A DNA stretch of 64,000 nucleotides from Amia ocellicauda (taxonomy: Eukaryota; Chordata; Actinopteri; Amiiformes; Amiidae): contig NC_089855.1 in the NCBI RefSeq assembly GCF_036373705.1, positions 50,346,329-50,410,328 on the forward strand, read 5' to 3'. This document shows, piece by piece, positions 1-7,991 of the stretch (its first letter is position 1; the number at the start of each line of letters is the position of its first letter). The position numbers were made by a program, and so were the translations under genes. The notes below the pieces were generated by a model that searched no databases, had not been told where the DNA came from, and worked only from the letters and a program-made list of their open reading frames with translations.

Positions 1-382
1 TTTCCCAGATTGGCAGGGACTGTTTTTGGTATTGACTGAGGGACAGTTGTAAAAGACAACCTCTCACCAGACCTCTGGCATACACCAAAGAAAGCCACCT
101 CACCTCTCCCCCGGATCTCACAAAACACAATCCCCCCCGCCCCCAGGGAAGACAGACCGCAATCGGACTCGGGCTTGCACCTTTTGATTGGATGAACGGC
201 CGCAAACATTCTATGTCATTTTCTTTTAAAGCTTCACTCGTGCTTGTAAAAAACCGAGGTCTCACTGAAAGAATGCCCTGACGTGGTTGCTTCCAAGCTA
301 GCTGGTTTACAAAGTTCCTTTTCGCTTTAACGATGATTTCTAAGAAGGGAAATAATCTATCTGTAATCTGTCAACACAGGCA

Positions 383-409
383 CCTTCTTCTCCGTTAAGC
401 CACGCGGTC
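383..409 (-). pseudogene. tRNA-Arg 5' part (split gene)
   Basis: On the minus strand this segment reads as the acceptor and D-arm of an Arg tRNA, starting GACCGCGTGGC. The matching 3' part would lie before position 1, by comparison with the complete split copy at 3280-3924. It is non-functional as it stands. Confidence 0.6.
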
Positions 410-565
410 ACCACCAGGAAGATGAACGCACCAGGCCGACCCGGAGTTTTCGCCAATTCGTCTCCAAGCCTCCCAAGAGGGAACATAAACAGGCCTTATT
501 TGCAGACACAGGCCCTCACGCAGGGAGACCACCGCTCCACCGCCGCTGCCCCTGCCAAGGGCCCC

Positions 566-637
566 AGGTCCCACCAAGACTTGAACTCGGATCGCTGGAT
601 TCAGAGTCCAGAGTGCTAACCATTACACCATGGAACC
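566..637 (-). tRNA. tRNA-Gln (CTG)
   Basis: The 72-nt minus-strand gene folds as a full cloverleaf. The acceptor strands GGTTCCA and TGGGACC pair, the anticodon loop is CTCTGAA with anticodon CTG, and the T-loop TTCAAGT is kept. This copy has a G-T wobble in the T-stem. No run of four T on the minus strand follows closely; the nearest is about 315 nt away, so termination efficiency is uncertain. Confidence 0.9.
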
Positions 638-772
638 AAGCCGGCTGCCCACCTCTTGCCCGTGACGAAGGTTTCTGCTCTACGCACACGTCTCGCTCTG
701 TTGCACGGCCAAGTCCAGAGTGAGCCAAGTTGCGCCCAGAGTGCAGCGTGTGGCGGGTCACTTCCGGAGCCG

Positions 773-844
773 TCCCTGGTGGTCTAGTGGTCAGGATTCG
801 GCGCTCTCACCGCCGCGGCCCGGGTTCGATTCCCGGTCAGGGAA
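773..844 (+). tRNA. tRNA-Glu (CTC)
   Basis: This 72-nt sequence matches the vertebrate tRNA-Glu(CTC) nearly base for base. Acceptor TCCCTGG pairs with TCAGGGA, the anticodon loop is CTCTCAC, and the T-arm is the consensus B box GGTTCGATTCC. It lies 135 bp from, and divergent to, tRNA-Gln. The first TTTT is about 45 nt downstream. Confidence 0.95.
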
Positions 845-1168
845 GGTGGATCTGTTGCTCTTCCCCTAGGAACTGTGTGGTGCATTTTCTCTCTCTCTAT
901 CTGTGATTAAATCCTTACTTATGTACATATGTCCATGAACGTTTCTGGAGCTCATGTAAATCAAATCACACGACGGGCCGTGATCTTTTCGGTCACTTTG
1001 AAAGTTTTGCTCATGACAATCCTTTTCTATTGCGGCACGATGGCTGCCACCGAGGAAGGAAAGTCGTCCGCAGTTGGCTGCAAGCTTGCCTGAAGCGCAG
1101 GAAAGGACTTACTCGCGACGTGCCACTTAAAGGCTGAAGAAGTGGGGGTCAGCCTCACTGAGAGCCCT
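845..1168. other. Unit spacer between tRNA-Glu and tRNA-Ala
   Basis: This stretch of about 320 bp has no recognisable gene. It includes a short CT-rich tract near 885-900. The CCTGTG segment that became the Polinton target lies here, about 27 bp past tRNA-Glu; in this copy the equivalent position (around 870) reads ACTGTG. Equivalent spacers occur in every unit. Confidence 0.7.
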
Positions 1169-3075
1169 GAGGATTAGCTCACGTGGTAGAGCGCTCGCTT
1201 AGCATTGTAGCGTTATGTTGGGTGTATTTGGATAAGAGCATTTGGGCTCTGAGCTGAAGCACTGATCTAAAGAAAACCTCTCCCCCCCAAAGTTATCAGA
1301 TTCCCTTAGCTCATCAGCTTGGAACTGGTTTGCATCAAAGTGACAGTTTTGGGGAGGATGGCACCAAGAAGAGGCCAAATAGTTTGGAATTCTGCTATGA
1401 GATGTCTGGAGAAAGGGGCCTGTAGGTGATAAAAACTCTTTGAAGTGGACGAGAGCCGAAATCCCGACATAGAGCTACGAACCCAGGCCAACCGGCATTT
1501 CCAAAAGATGGCATGGATTGACATCAGTCATAAATCAAGCCCCCCTCCAATAGGACAATGGGGGCTGAAACCGAAATCCAATCTCAAAAATTCAAGAACC
1601 AATCACCTCTTGATCTGACAGACTATAAGGAATAGCGGACAGTCTTTCTCGCTCTCTCTCACCTGAACCAGTAACTCGCTGCCACAGCTCAACCTGTAGC
1701 TCTGTTGCCAGAACCGGAACCTGAAACCAACTAAGTCTTTGCCGGCAACAGAAGAGTTAAACTGGGAGAAGGAGATTGAGCCGTACGAAGAATTCTTTTA
1801 AAGGACTTTATTAAATATAGAACTTTACAGACTGCGCTGCCCGCCTGTGCCCACCTGATCAGTGGAGTTTTACAGCTGGACAATTGACTAAGTCGACTGT
1901 ATACGAAAGTGTCAGTCATTTAAATAGCTATTTGAGTCTTAAGAAACTTGACCCTTGGAACAAACACGGCCCTGCTTTCCTCAAAGACTTTGTCTTCAAA
2001 TAAGTACGGTGAGAGACCCTGCTTGCCAAGAAGATTTTGTGCACAACCTTGGAGCCTTCAAACCAGTGGAAAATCTGTTTGGAAACAACTCTACTTTCGC
2101 GAAACCCCAACTTCCAGGTGTATCGACTGAGTGGAAGTTCTTGGACAAAGCCGAACGGACTGCCTTTTTTTCCAAACCACACGGACCTCGTGCCGTGTGC
2201 TGTTATCTGAGCCCGAAGCCAGAGAGGCCTCTCTGCGACGAAGTTCAGATAAGTTTAACAGTTTGGAGTTCATGATTCATGACATTTGAGAAATCAATTA
2301 GAAATGTTAATCTGTGATTCATAACTCTAGAATGTGTAATATCATTTAGTTTTCTTAAATATAAATGTGTGTTGCATTAAACTGTTTTGTTGATAATTTT
2401 AGAAATAAAATCTGTCAACGCCGAGAAATATCTTCTCATTCCTGTTTAACTGTTTAGTCTGAAATTGACACAAGTTAATAGACATTAGATTATTGGTGGC
2501 CCTGCCTATCCTTAATCATTGAATAATAATCAGTTAAGGGAAATGTGGTAACAAGTAATGATAGGATCTTTCTCGGCACCTAAACGTGAATGAGACTGAT
2601 ATATATATTTTACGAGAAGTTACCTGACATAAATACTAACCTGCGTAGTTATTTAATGTCTGACTAATAATACTAACGAGAGACTCACCTTCGTCTTACT
2701 AACCGGTATTGTAGTCAATGTGTTTATAACCTTTTTTGTTTAACGATTTGTGTTATCATATGTGATCCCATGGTCTTTGATTTGGTCACGGAAGTGATTT
2801 GTCTTCGATTTGTTGATCTAGAGTTGAATTGTAATTAGTTTTTCCCTTTTGTATAATTAGTGTAGTGCTACATTTAGTCTTTGTTTTGAATACATTTGAC
2901 AATTTATATCTTTGGAATTGGTGTCTGCGTCCAATTATTACAGAAATTGAGTTCTACAAGATTCCAGGATTCGTGATAAGGTGATACTATAAATTCACTT
3001 CTTTAATTGAAATGTATAAGTGTACCTTACGCTACAGCATGCGAGAGGCAGCGGGATCGATGCCCGCATTCTCCA
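1168..3075 (+). pseudogene. tRNA-Ala (AGC) split by an LTR
   Basis: The 5' part (1168-1205, with the A box and anticodon AGC) and the 3' part (3041-3075, with the T-arm and discriminator A) add up to a 73-nt tRNA-Ala. Anticodon stem strands CTCGC and GCGAG still complement each other. The 1831-bp LTR between them splits the anticodon loop and separates the A and B boxes, so the gene cannot make a normal tRNA. The first acceptor pair is also lost (T opposite C). Confidence 0.9.
1206..3036 (+). mobile_element. Solo LTR inside tRNA-Ala, copy 1
   Basis: The element begins TGTAGCGT and ends ACGCTACA, an 8-bp inverted repeat of the TG...CA kind. It is flanked by the 4-bp direct repeat GCAT (1202-1205 and 3037-3040). 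A TATAAGG at 1624 and, in sister copies, an AATAAA near the equivalent of 1815 suggest plus orientation with a short R region. No primer-binding site, gag, pol or env lies beside it, so it is a solo LTR. The 4-bp duplication fits class I endogenous retroviruses best, but family assignment is inference. It is a fossil without coding capacity. Confidence 0.8.
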
Positions 3076-3279
3076 AGGCCTCAGGCGCTCGTGCCCCGGT
3101 TTCGGGGGAGAGTCGCTCACTTTTCTTGCCGCAGACACAGGCGCAAGGCATTGCCTGTTTGCCGTAAGGTTATCAGACACAACGCGCCGGCGACGGCTGC
3201 AGCATTAGCACGCCGGCTGGCCCTTCCGAAGTTCCCCAAAAACGACCGAGATGCCGCTTCGACGTCGTAACCCCAGGAA

Positions 3280-3924
3280 CGACCGCAAAGGCACTCCAAC
3301 CCTCAATCTTCCGATCCGAAGTCAGACCGAAGAGACTGTATGATGTTTTAGATTAAAGATAGTATGCAGACCGAGCAAGTTAGATTTATCGAGCTAGCAA
3401 ACAGCCATTGAGGCACCTGTTCGGGACGTACCCTGTAGAAATTCCTGTCAACGATAAAAGGATCAAACGGTGGAGAAAAAGCCCGCAGGATGTTTGTCAA
3501 AACTCTGTTTGTGGACTGAATGGCTTTCCCAGATTGGCAGGGACTGTCTTTGGTATTGACTGAGGGACAGTTGTAAAAGACAACCTCTCACCGGACCTCT
3601 GGCATACACCAAAGAAAGCCACCTCACCTCTCCCCTGGATCTCACAAAACAGAATCCCCCCCGCCCCCAGGGAAGACAGACCGCAATCGGACTCGGGCTT
3701 GATTGGATGAACGGCCGCAAACATTCTATGTCATTTTCTTTTAAAGCTTCACTCGTGCTTGTAAAAAACCGAGGTCTCACTGAAAGAATGCCCTGACGTG
3801 GTTGCTTCCAAGCTAGCTGGTTTACAAAGTTCCTTTTCGCTTTAACGATGATTTCCAAGAAGGGAAATAATCTATCTGTAATCTGTCAACACAGGCACCT
3901 TCTTCTCCGTTAAGCCACGCGGTC
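3280..3924 (-). pseudogene. tRNA-Arg (TCG) split by about 570 bp
   Basis: On the minus strand, 3924-3898 carries an acceptor and D-arm starting GACCGCGTGGC. Positions 3327-3280 carry the anticodon arm (stem TCTGA, loop CTTCGGA, anticodon TCG), variable region, T-arm and acceptor TGCGGTC. The two acceptor strands pair, which supports one split gene rather than two chance matches. The T-loop TTGGAGT has lost the B-box consensus, so the gene is decayed as well as split. Exact insertion borders and a target duplication could not be settled. Confidence 0.6.
3328..3897 (-). other. Unidentified insert within tRNA-Arg
   Basis: About 570 bp separates the tRNA-Arg parts in every complete unit. On the minus strand it holds an ORF of up to 131 codons (3463-3858) and a G-rich tract near 3660. 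The ORF matches no family I recognise and its frame is altered by small indels in sister units, so I do not call it a gene. No inverted ends or poly-A tail were found. Confidence 0.45.
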
Positions 3925-4080
3925 ACCACCAGGAAGATGAACGCACCAGGCCGACCCGGAGTTTTCGCCAATTCGTCTCCAAGCCTCCCAAGAGGGAACA
4001 TAAACAGGCCTTATTCGCAGACACAGGCCCTCACGCAGGGAGACCACCGGGTCACCGCTGCTGCCCCTGCCAAGGGCCCC

Positions 4081-4152
4081 AGGTCCCACCGAGACTTGAA
4101 CTCGGATCGCTGGATTCAGAGTCCAGAGTGCTAACCATTACACCTTGGAACC
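4081..4152 (-). tRNA. tRNA-Gln (CTG), variant
   Basis: This copy is 72 nt and the cloverleaf is kept. The normally invariant T at position 8 is A, seen as CCTTGG instead of CCATGG on the plus strand. The copy at 56905-56976, also left of a Polinton, shares this change. Function is doubtful because position 8 normally makes a tertiary contact. Confidence 0.8.
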
Positions 4153-4287
4153 AAGCCCGCTGCCCACCTCTTGCCCGTGACGAAGGTTTCTGCTCTACGC
4201 ACACGTCTCGCTCTGTCGCACGGCCAAGTCCAGAGTGAGCCAAGTTGCGCCCAGAGTGCTGCGTGTGGCGGGTCACTTCGGGAGCCG

Positions 4288-4359
4288 TCCCTGGTGGTCT
4301 AGTGGTCAGGATTCGGTGCTCTCACCGCTGCGGCCCGGGTTCGATTCCCGGTCAGGGAA
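4288..4359 (+). tRNA. tRNA-Glu (CTC), variant beside Polinton 1
   Basis: Acceptor, T-arm and anticodon CTC are as in the other copies. Two anticodon-stem bases differ and form G-T wobbles instead of G-C pairs. The Polinton starts 33 bp after its 3' end. Confidence 0.9.
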
Positions 4360-4392
4360 GGTGGATCTGTTGCTCTTCCCCTAGGACCTGTG

Positions 4393-4562
4393 AGTAGATA
4401 GTAGGGTTTTTTGGGGCGCGGCCTATTTTGTTATGACGTATGCCCTAAGCTTACGTCATAATTGGGGGGCGTGATTTTAGAGTTTTTTCCTTAATTATTC
4501 CTACGTCATATCCGTCAGAAAGTGTACACCCCTAAAACCCTGAACAACAAGGCCACCCATAA
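4393..4562 (+). repeat. Polinton 1 left terminal inverted repeat
   Basis: This is the inverse of 20787-20967. It contains three TGACGT/ACGTCA motifs (4434, 4453, 4503), the core of ATF/CREB sites; adenovirus terminal repeats can carry ATF sites too. The outer end AGTAGATAG would be the protein-primed replication end in this family. Confidence 0.9.
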
Positions 4563-4682
4563 AGACCCCCCCCCCCCCCTGAAGGCAACGCCCCGAAAGT
4601 CTCCTCTCTATTTAAGACCCCGCGCTGCTTTTAGGCAATACCTCTTTAATTCTCAGCATCTGAAACATCCCGCTTCTTCAAC
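4563..4682 (+). promoter_or_regulatory. Left-arm early promoter region
   Basis: Immediately inside the left repeat lie a C-rich run and a TATA-like TATTTAAG at 4609-4616, about 70 bp before the ATG at 4683. With the TGACGT motifs in the repeat it forms a plausible promoter for the first accessory gene. Elements 2 and 3 have the same arrangement. Confidence 0.5.
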
Positions 4683-5393
4683 ATGTCTAGCGACATCAAC
4701 ATGAAGCCCCGCAAGAAACAATCCCGGGCAAGGGTTCCTGTACTCACCAATTTGAAGATTGAACGCTCCTGGGTGTTGTTCTGGGGGAGTCGACGGGGTT
4801 ACCGCTTTAAAAGGGATCCCAGCTATGTTGGAGTGGAGCTTTTTGCTTTGGGAGAGAAGGAGGGTACGTTGGAACCTTTTGAGACGGTGATTGAATACTC
4901 TTTTGAGGACTGGTTGAAGGTGATGGCATGGAGAGACCTGGGGCTTGTGGATAAGACTCTAGAAGGCTTGCAAGAGGGTCCAAGAGAAGGCGAAACGGAG
5001 TCTCCGACTCAGAGTTTTGAAAGGTGTGAATGGGAAAGCTTGCAGAACTACGGTACAGTGGTGAAGAGTCTATCTCTAACTACTGATCGTAAGGTTTTGT
5101 TTAGCAGTACCCTGATTACAAACCCTATTGAAGGGGTTGTGGAGGATCCAGAAAAACAGGTTACTGAAATTATGTTTGACGCCATGGACTGGCCGTTCTT
5201 GAAAGAGGTCATAAACTGTATAAATGATGGTTTTGACATCTTGACCAAATGTTCACAACTGGATTCTGTTAGAAGGAGAATATGCTGGATTATGGATTAT
5301 ATATCCCCCTTGAATGACGACGACGATGATAAAACAGACGACCTGTGGGGGGTTGGAGGGGGGTCTGACGGCTCAGGGTCTACTCTCTTCTAA
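4683..5393 (+). CDS. Accessory protein, 236 aa, unknown
   Basis: This is the first gene of the left arm. I do not recognise the family. The N-terminus is basic (KPRKKQSRAR), the centre contains a Trp-rich stretch (SFEDWLKVMAWRD near residue 77), and the C-terminus is acidic (DDDDDKTDD) followed by a Gly/Ser tail. There is no signal peptide or membrane segment. The start ATG follows the TATA-like box at a normal distance. Its place next to the terminal repeat, away from the virion genes, suggests an early, host-interacting role; that is inference. The gene is present in all three elements. Confidence 0.75.
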   Translation: MSSDINMKPRKKQSRARVPVLTNLKIERSWVLFWGSRRGYRFKRDPSYVGVELFALGEKEGTLEPFETVIEYSFEDWLKVMAWRDLGLVDKTLEGLQEGPREGETESPTQSFERCEWESLQNYGTVVKSLSLTTDRKVLFSSTLITNPIEGVVEDPEKQVTEIMFDAMDWPFLKEVINCINDGFDILTKCSQLDSVRRRICWIMDYISPLNDDDDDKTDDLWGVGGGSDGSGSTLF

Positions 5394-5471
5394 GAGGGCG
5401 GTGTGTCGTGACGTAGTGAAGAGATAGGATAAAAGGCGCAACAATTCATTCATGGTTTAAAATTAAAGAGA
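5394..5471 (+). promoter_or_regulatory. Promoter of the 282-aa gene
   Basis: The 78-bp gap holds a TGACGT at 5409 and a TATA-like GATAAAAGG near 5428, about 40 bp before the ATG at 5472. This repeats the ATF-like plus TATA arrangement of the terminal repeat. Confidence 0.45.
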
Positions 5472-6320
5472 ATGTCTTACCCGAAAGCTGCGGACGTCGA
5501 CAGGCTCTACAGGCCTCTTCAAACCCGGGATCACCCCTGGTTCTATTCCCCAGATTTTGTATACACTCCGGAACCCTCTGACTGCGGTTACCCTCCAAGA
5601 CCTCAGACCCCGGTCCCTCAGGACGAAACAACATGCGGAGCGATGGATGTCCAAATGAGTCTCGGGGATCCCCAGCCTCTGGAGCTCATGGAGGGCCTCG
5701 ATTTTGCCGAACTGTCTACCGTCTGTGCGTCTCAGGAGGGGGTCAGTCCAATGGATGTAGAAACACCCCACAAACCACCAGGCGACCCAATGAGCATCGG
5801 ACGGTCTCGGGGGCGTGATGAAGATGCAGGATTTATGCCCGGGGTAGGTGTCCAAGTAAGCAGAGTGGTTAAAAGCACCCTGGTGTATATTCTGAGTGCT
5901 CTCATCGACCGAGCTCTGAAAGAAGTCTGTCGGGGGTGTGAAGTGAATCACCCCAGTCAGTTGAGACACAGTTGTTTGTTTGAACCAGACCGTTACTATT
6001 TCCTGTTCTATTTCAACGTGTTTTACAGAAGACTGAACAAACCGTGGCTGAAACCGGCACTAATCAAGGCTCTGTCTTACTCCCACATACATGTCACTGC
6101 TGGACAAGTCCAGAAAATCATAGATGAGATTTTGCTGGAGCTGAAAAAGGAGCCGTTTATAATAGAGAAACTTGGGCAGCTGCTCAATGACCTGGATGAG
6201 CCAAGTAGAAAAACCGCTGGCAAGCTAAAAGCTTATTTCTTCCGTAAAGAAGTTAAAGCTGGGGGCAGCGACGAAGAATTCGACATCTACGCCACTGATT
6301 CAGACTCTGACCTGAACTAA
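5472..6320 (+). CDS. Accessory protein, 282 aa, Cys/His cluster
   Basis: The N-terminal 125 residues are Pro-rich and probably disordered. A helical domain follows, with a Cys/His cluster at residues 153-169 (CRGC, then HPSQLRHSCL) that could bind zinc. It is followed by YYFLFYFNVFYRRL and amphipathic helices, then an acidic C-terminus (SDEEFDIYATDSDSD) with casein-kinase-II-like sites. I do not know the family with certainty; small regulatory proteins of fish DNA viruses sometimes carry similar Cys/His signatures. It lies downstream of its own TATA-like box and 12 bp before the next gene's ATG. Confidence 0.75.
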   Translation: MSYPKAADVDRLYRPLQTRDHPWFYSPDFVYTPEPSDCGYPPRPQTPVPQDETTCGAMDVQMSLGDPQPLELMEGLDFAELSTVCASQEGVSPMDVETPHKPPGDPMSIGRSRGRDEDAGFMPGVGVQVSRVVKSTLVYILSALIDRALKEVCRGCEVNHPSQLRHSCLFEPDRYYFLFYFNVFYRRLNKPWLKPALIKALSYSHIHVTAGQVQKIIDEILLELKKEPFIIEKLGQLLNDLDEPSRKTAGKLKAYFFRKEVKAGGSDEEFDIYATDSDSDLN

Positions 6321-6332
6321 GGGACTTTGAAC

Positions 6333-6839
6333 ATGGGGAATGTTCTGGACTGCTGCTGCAACTGGTTCTGTCATCAACACTCTGCAGCTAACCTGAGAGC
6401 GCTATTACACCATGTGCTTGACAGAAAAGTAGCCAACGCGAGCCTTTTCTCTACAGATTTAACCATCGATGAGGATCAACTTTCAAACCTGGAAAAGTTA
6501 ATGGTTGCTGTAACAAAGACCGGGGGGTACGAACACTGGGATGAAGCGCTCAAGGGGGCCAAGAATGATATTAGGCCATTTCATCAACATCTGTATGACC
6601 TTTTACTGAGCATGTTTAATACCCCTCTGTTTACTTTTAAAATAGGTCATATTGTTGTTTTATTTACATATGTAACTGAGGTGTGTGCCTACAAGATAAA
6701 GAAACAGGTATTTGTTGATATAGATCAAGTAACCAATCATCTGATTTCTTTTTGTCTGGACCGTAGAAAAAATTGTTGTGTATGTTATACTTTTCTCAAA
6801 TGTCTAAAAAGGGGTATCTGCTCTCCTGAAGTTGAATAA
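6333..6839 (+). CDS. Accessory protein, 168 aa, possibly Bcl-2-like
   Basis: I chose the ATG at 6333 (MGNVLDCCC); the open frame extends two codons upstream without ATG. The Cys cluster at the N-terminus could be lipid-modified. Residues about 94-118 (MFNTPLFTFKIGHIVVLF and onward) resemble the Bcl-2 BH1 pattern, in which a G-R/H-I-V core is followed by a hydrophobic helix, with a further helix after it. Many large DNA viruses carry Bcl-2 homologues that block apoptosis. The assignment rests on pattern and helix spacing only. The stop codon overlaps an AATAAA at 6835. Confidence 0.6.
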   Translation: MGNVLDCCCNWFCHQHSAANLRALLHHVLDRKVANASLFSTDLTIDEDQLSNLEKLMVAVTKTGGYEHWDEALKGAKNDIRPFHQHLYDLLLSMFNTPLFTFKIGHIVVLFTYVTEVCAYKIKKQVFVDIDQVTNHLISFCLDRRKNCCVCYTFLKCLKRGICSPEVE

Positions 6840-6895
6840 AAAACCTTGTATAAAAACTTTGCGCATAGTGTGGGTCTGTGTGTTTATTTGGCAGA
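6835..6895 (+). promoter_or_regulatory. Polyadenylation signal and integrase promoter
   Basis: AATAAA at 6835-6840 overlaps the stop of the 168-aa gene. TATAAAAA at 6849-6856 follows within 10 bp, about 40 bp before the integrase ATG. This looks like a boundary between two transcription units packed into 60 bp. Confidence 0.55.
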
Positions 6896-7987
6896 ATGAC
6901 TCGGCAAGCTCCCCAAATGCATGAACTATACTACAACCCAGCCAAGATTGGGGGTTTGGCGGGTAAGAAGGGTTTTCAAAGAGGACTCGCTGAGGCCGGC
7001 GTGAAGGTTAATGATGTGGTTGTTTCAGAATGGTTACGGGAACAAGACGCCTATACCTTACATAAACCTCTCAGGATTAACTTTAAAAGAAACCGTGTAT
7101 ATGCAACTGACATAGACTCACAATGGCAAATGGATCTAGTCGATATGTCAAATTTATCAAAACATAACAATGGTCACAAATTTATGTTGATGTGTATCGA
7201 TGTGTTATCAAAATATGCCTGGGCTCGCATTCTACATAATAAAACAGGTCGGGCGGTGACAAGGGCCTTTGAGGATATATTGTCCCAGGGACGATGTCCT
7301 AAAAAACTGCAGACTGATAAAGGAAAAGAGTTTCTCAACAGAGAATTTCAGAATCTACTGAAGAGACACAAAATACATCATTTCACCACCGGTAATGAGC
7401 TTAAGGCATCGGTGGTGGAGAGGTTTAACCGCACCATAAAGACCAAAATGTGGAGATATTTTACAGCGGTCAACACGTTCAAGTATTTTGATAAAGTTCA
7501 GGATTTTATCGATGCTTACAACCAAGGGTATCACGCCAGTATTAAAATGAAGCCTATAGATGTTGATCAAAGTAATTCTTTTAAGGTCTATAAAAAATTA
7601 TACGGCCCATTTATTAAGAAGGGGAAAACTACTTATAAGTTCAACATCGGTGATGTGGTTCGCGTTTCAAAGCTAAGGAGTACTTTTGCCAAAGGTTATG
7701 AACAAACATTTTCTGACGAATATTTTACAGTTACCGAACAGGTGGCTAGAGACCCCCCCGTGTACCGGTTAAAAGACTATGACGGGGAGGATATAGAAGG
7801 AACGTTTTACGAAGCCGAGTTACAAAAAATTATTGTGGGTAAAGACATTGTATACAGAGTTGAAAAGATATTAGCTGAGAAAACCCAGAACCGGAAAAAA
7901 TATGTGTTGGTGAAATGGCTTGGATGGCCTGAAAAGTTCAATAGTTGGGTCCCGGAACAACAGGTTTGTGATATTCAAGCCTTATAA
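6896..7987 (+). CDS. INT: Polinton integrase with chromodomain
   Basis: The retrovirus-like DDE integrase (363 aa from the ATG at 6896) inserts the linear element into host DNA and makes the 6-bp duplication. Catalytic residues are D80 (in QMDLVDM), D141 (LQTDKGKEF) and E175 (VVERFNRT). An SH3-like DNA-binding region follows (GDVVRVSKLR onward). A C-terminal chromodomain spans about residues 319-357 (YRVEKIL, VKWLGW, SWVPE) with the aromatic residues used to read methylated histone tails. The open frame extends six codons upstream with GTG, but ATG fits the TATA box better. Confidence 0.95.
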   Translation: MTRQAPQMHELYYNPAKIGGLAGKKGFQRGLAEAGVKVNDVVVSEWLREQDAYTLHKPLRINFKRNRVYATDIDSQWQMDLVDMSNLSKHNNGHKFMLMCIDVLSKYAWARILHNKTGRAVTRAFEDILSQGRCPKKLQTDKGKEFLNREFQNLLKRHKIHHFTTGNELKASVVERFNRTIKTKMWRYFTAVNTFKYFDKVQDFIDAYNQGYHASIKMKPIDVDQSNSFKVYKKLYGPFIKKGKTTYKFNIGDVVRVSKLRSTFAKGYEQTFSDEYFTVTEQVARDPPVYRLKDYDGEDIEGTFYEAELQKIIVGKDIVYRVEKILAEKTQNRKKYVLVKWLGWPEKFNSWVPEQQVCDIQAL

Positions 7988-7991
7988 CAAC

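Larger units (their letters stand above)
1..4386 (+). repeat. Tandem tRNA-unit array, block 1
   Basis: This block holds about one and a quarter copies of a unit of roughly 3.52 kb. Position 1 corresponds to position 3525 of the next copy. Unit order on the plus strand is: split tRNA-Arg (minus), tRNA-Gln (minus), tRNA-Glu (plus), spacer, split tRNA-Ala (plus) with a solo LTR, then spacer back to tRNA-Arg. The tRNA-Glu starts at 773 and 4288 are 3515 bp apart. The second copy lacks 9 bp near 3700 that other copies carry. The block ends where Polinton 1 begins. Confidence 0.95.

Noticed and set aside
1928-2275. Overlapping ORFs of 84-106 codons on both strands within the LTR, repeated in every LTR copy
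   Set aside because: They overlap each other in opposite directions, match no family, and recur only because the LTR itself is duplicated.
1206-3036. DNA transposon with 8-bp inverted ends
   Set aside because: TG...CA termini, a TATA-like box followed by a polyadenylation signal, and no transposase fit a solo LTR better, although the short inverted ends alone would not exclude a transposon.
2995-3299. Several ORFs of 60-87 codons around the tRNA-Ala 3' part
   Set aside because: They run through tRNA sequence and GC-rich spacer on both strands and have no coding signature.
5463-5969. 168-codon antisense ORF opposite the 282-aa gene
   Set aside because: It is a shadow of a well-supported plus-strand gene and has no motif of its own.
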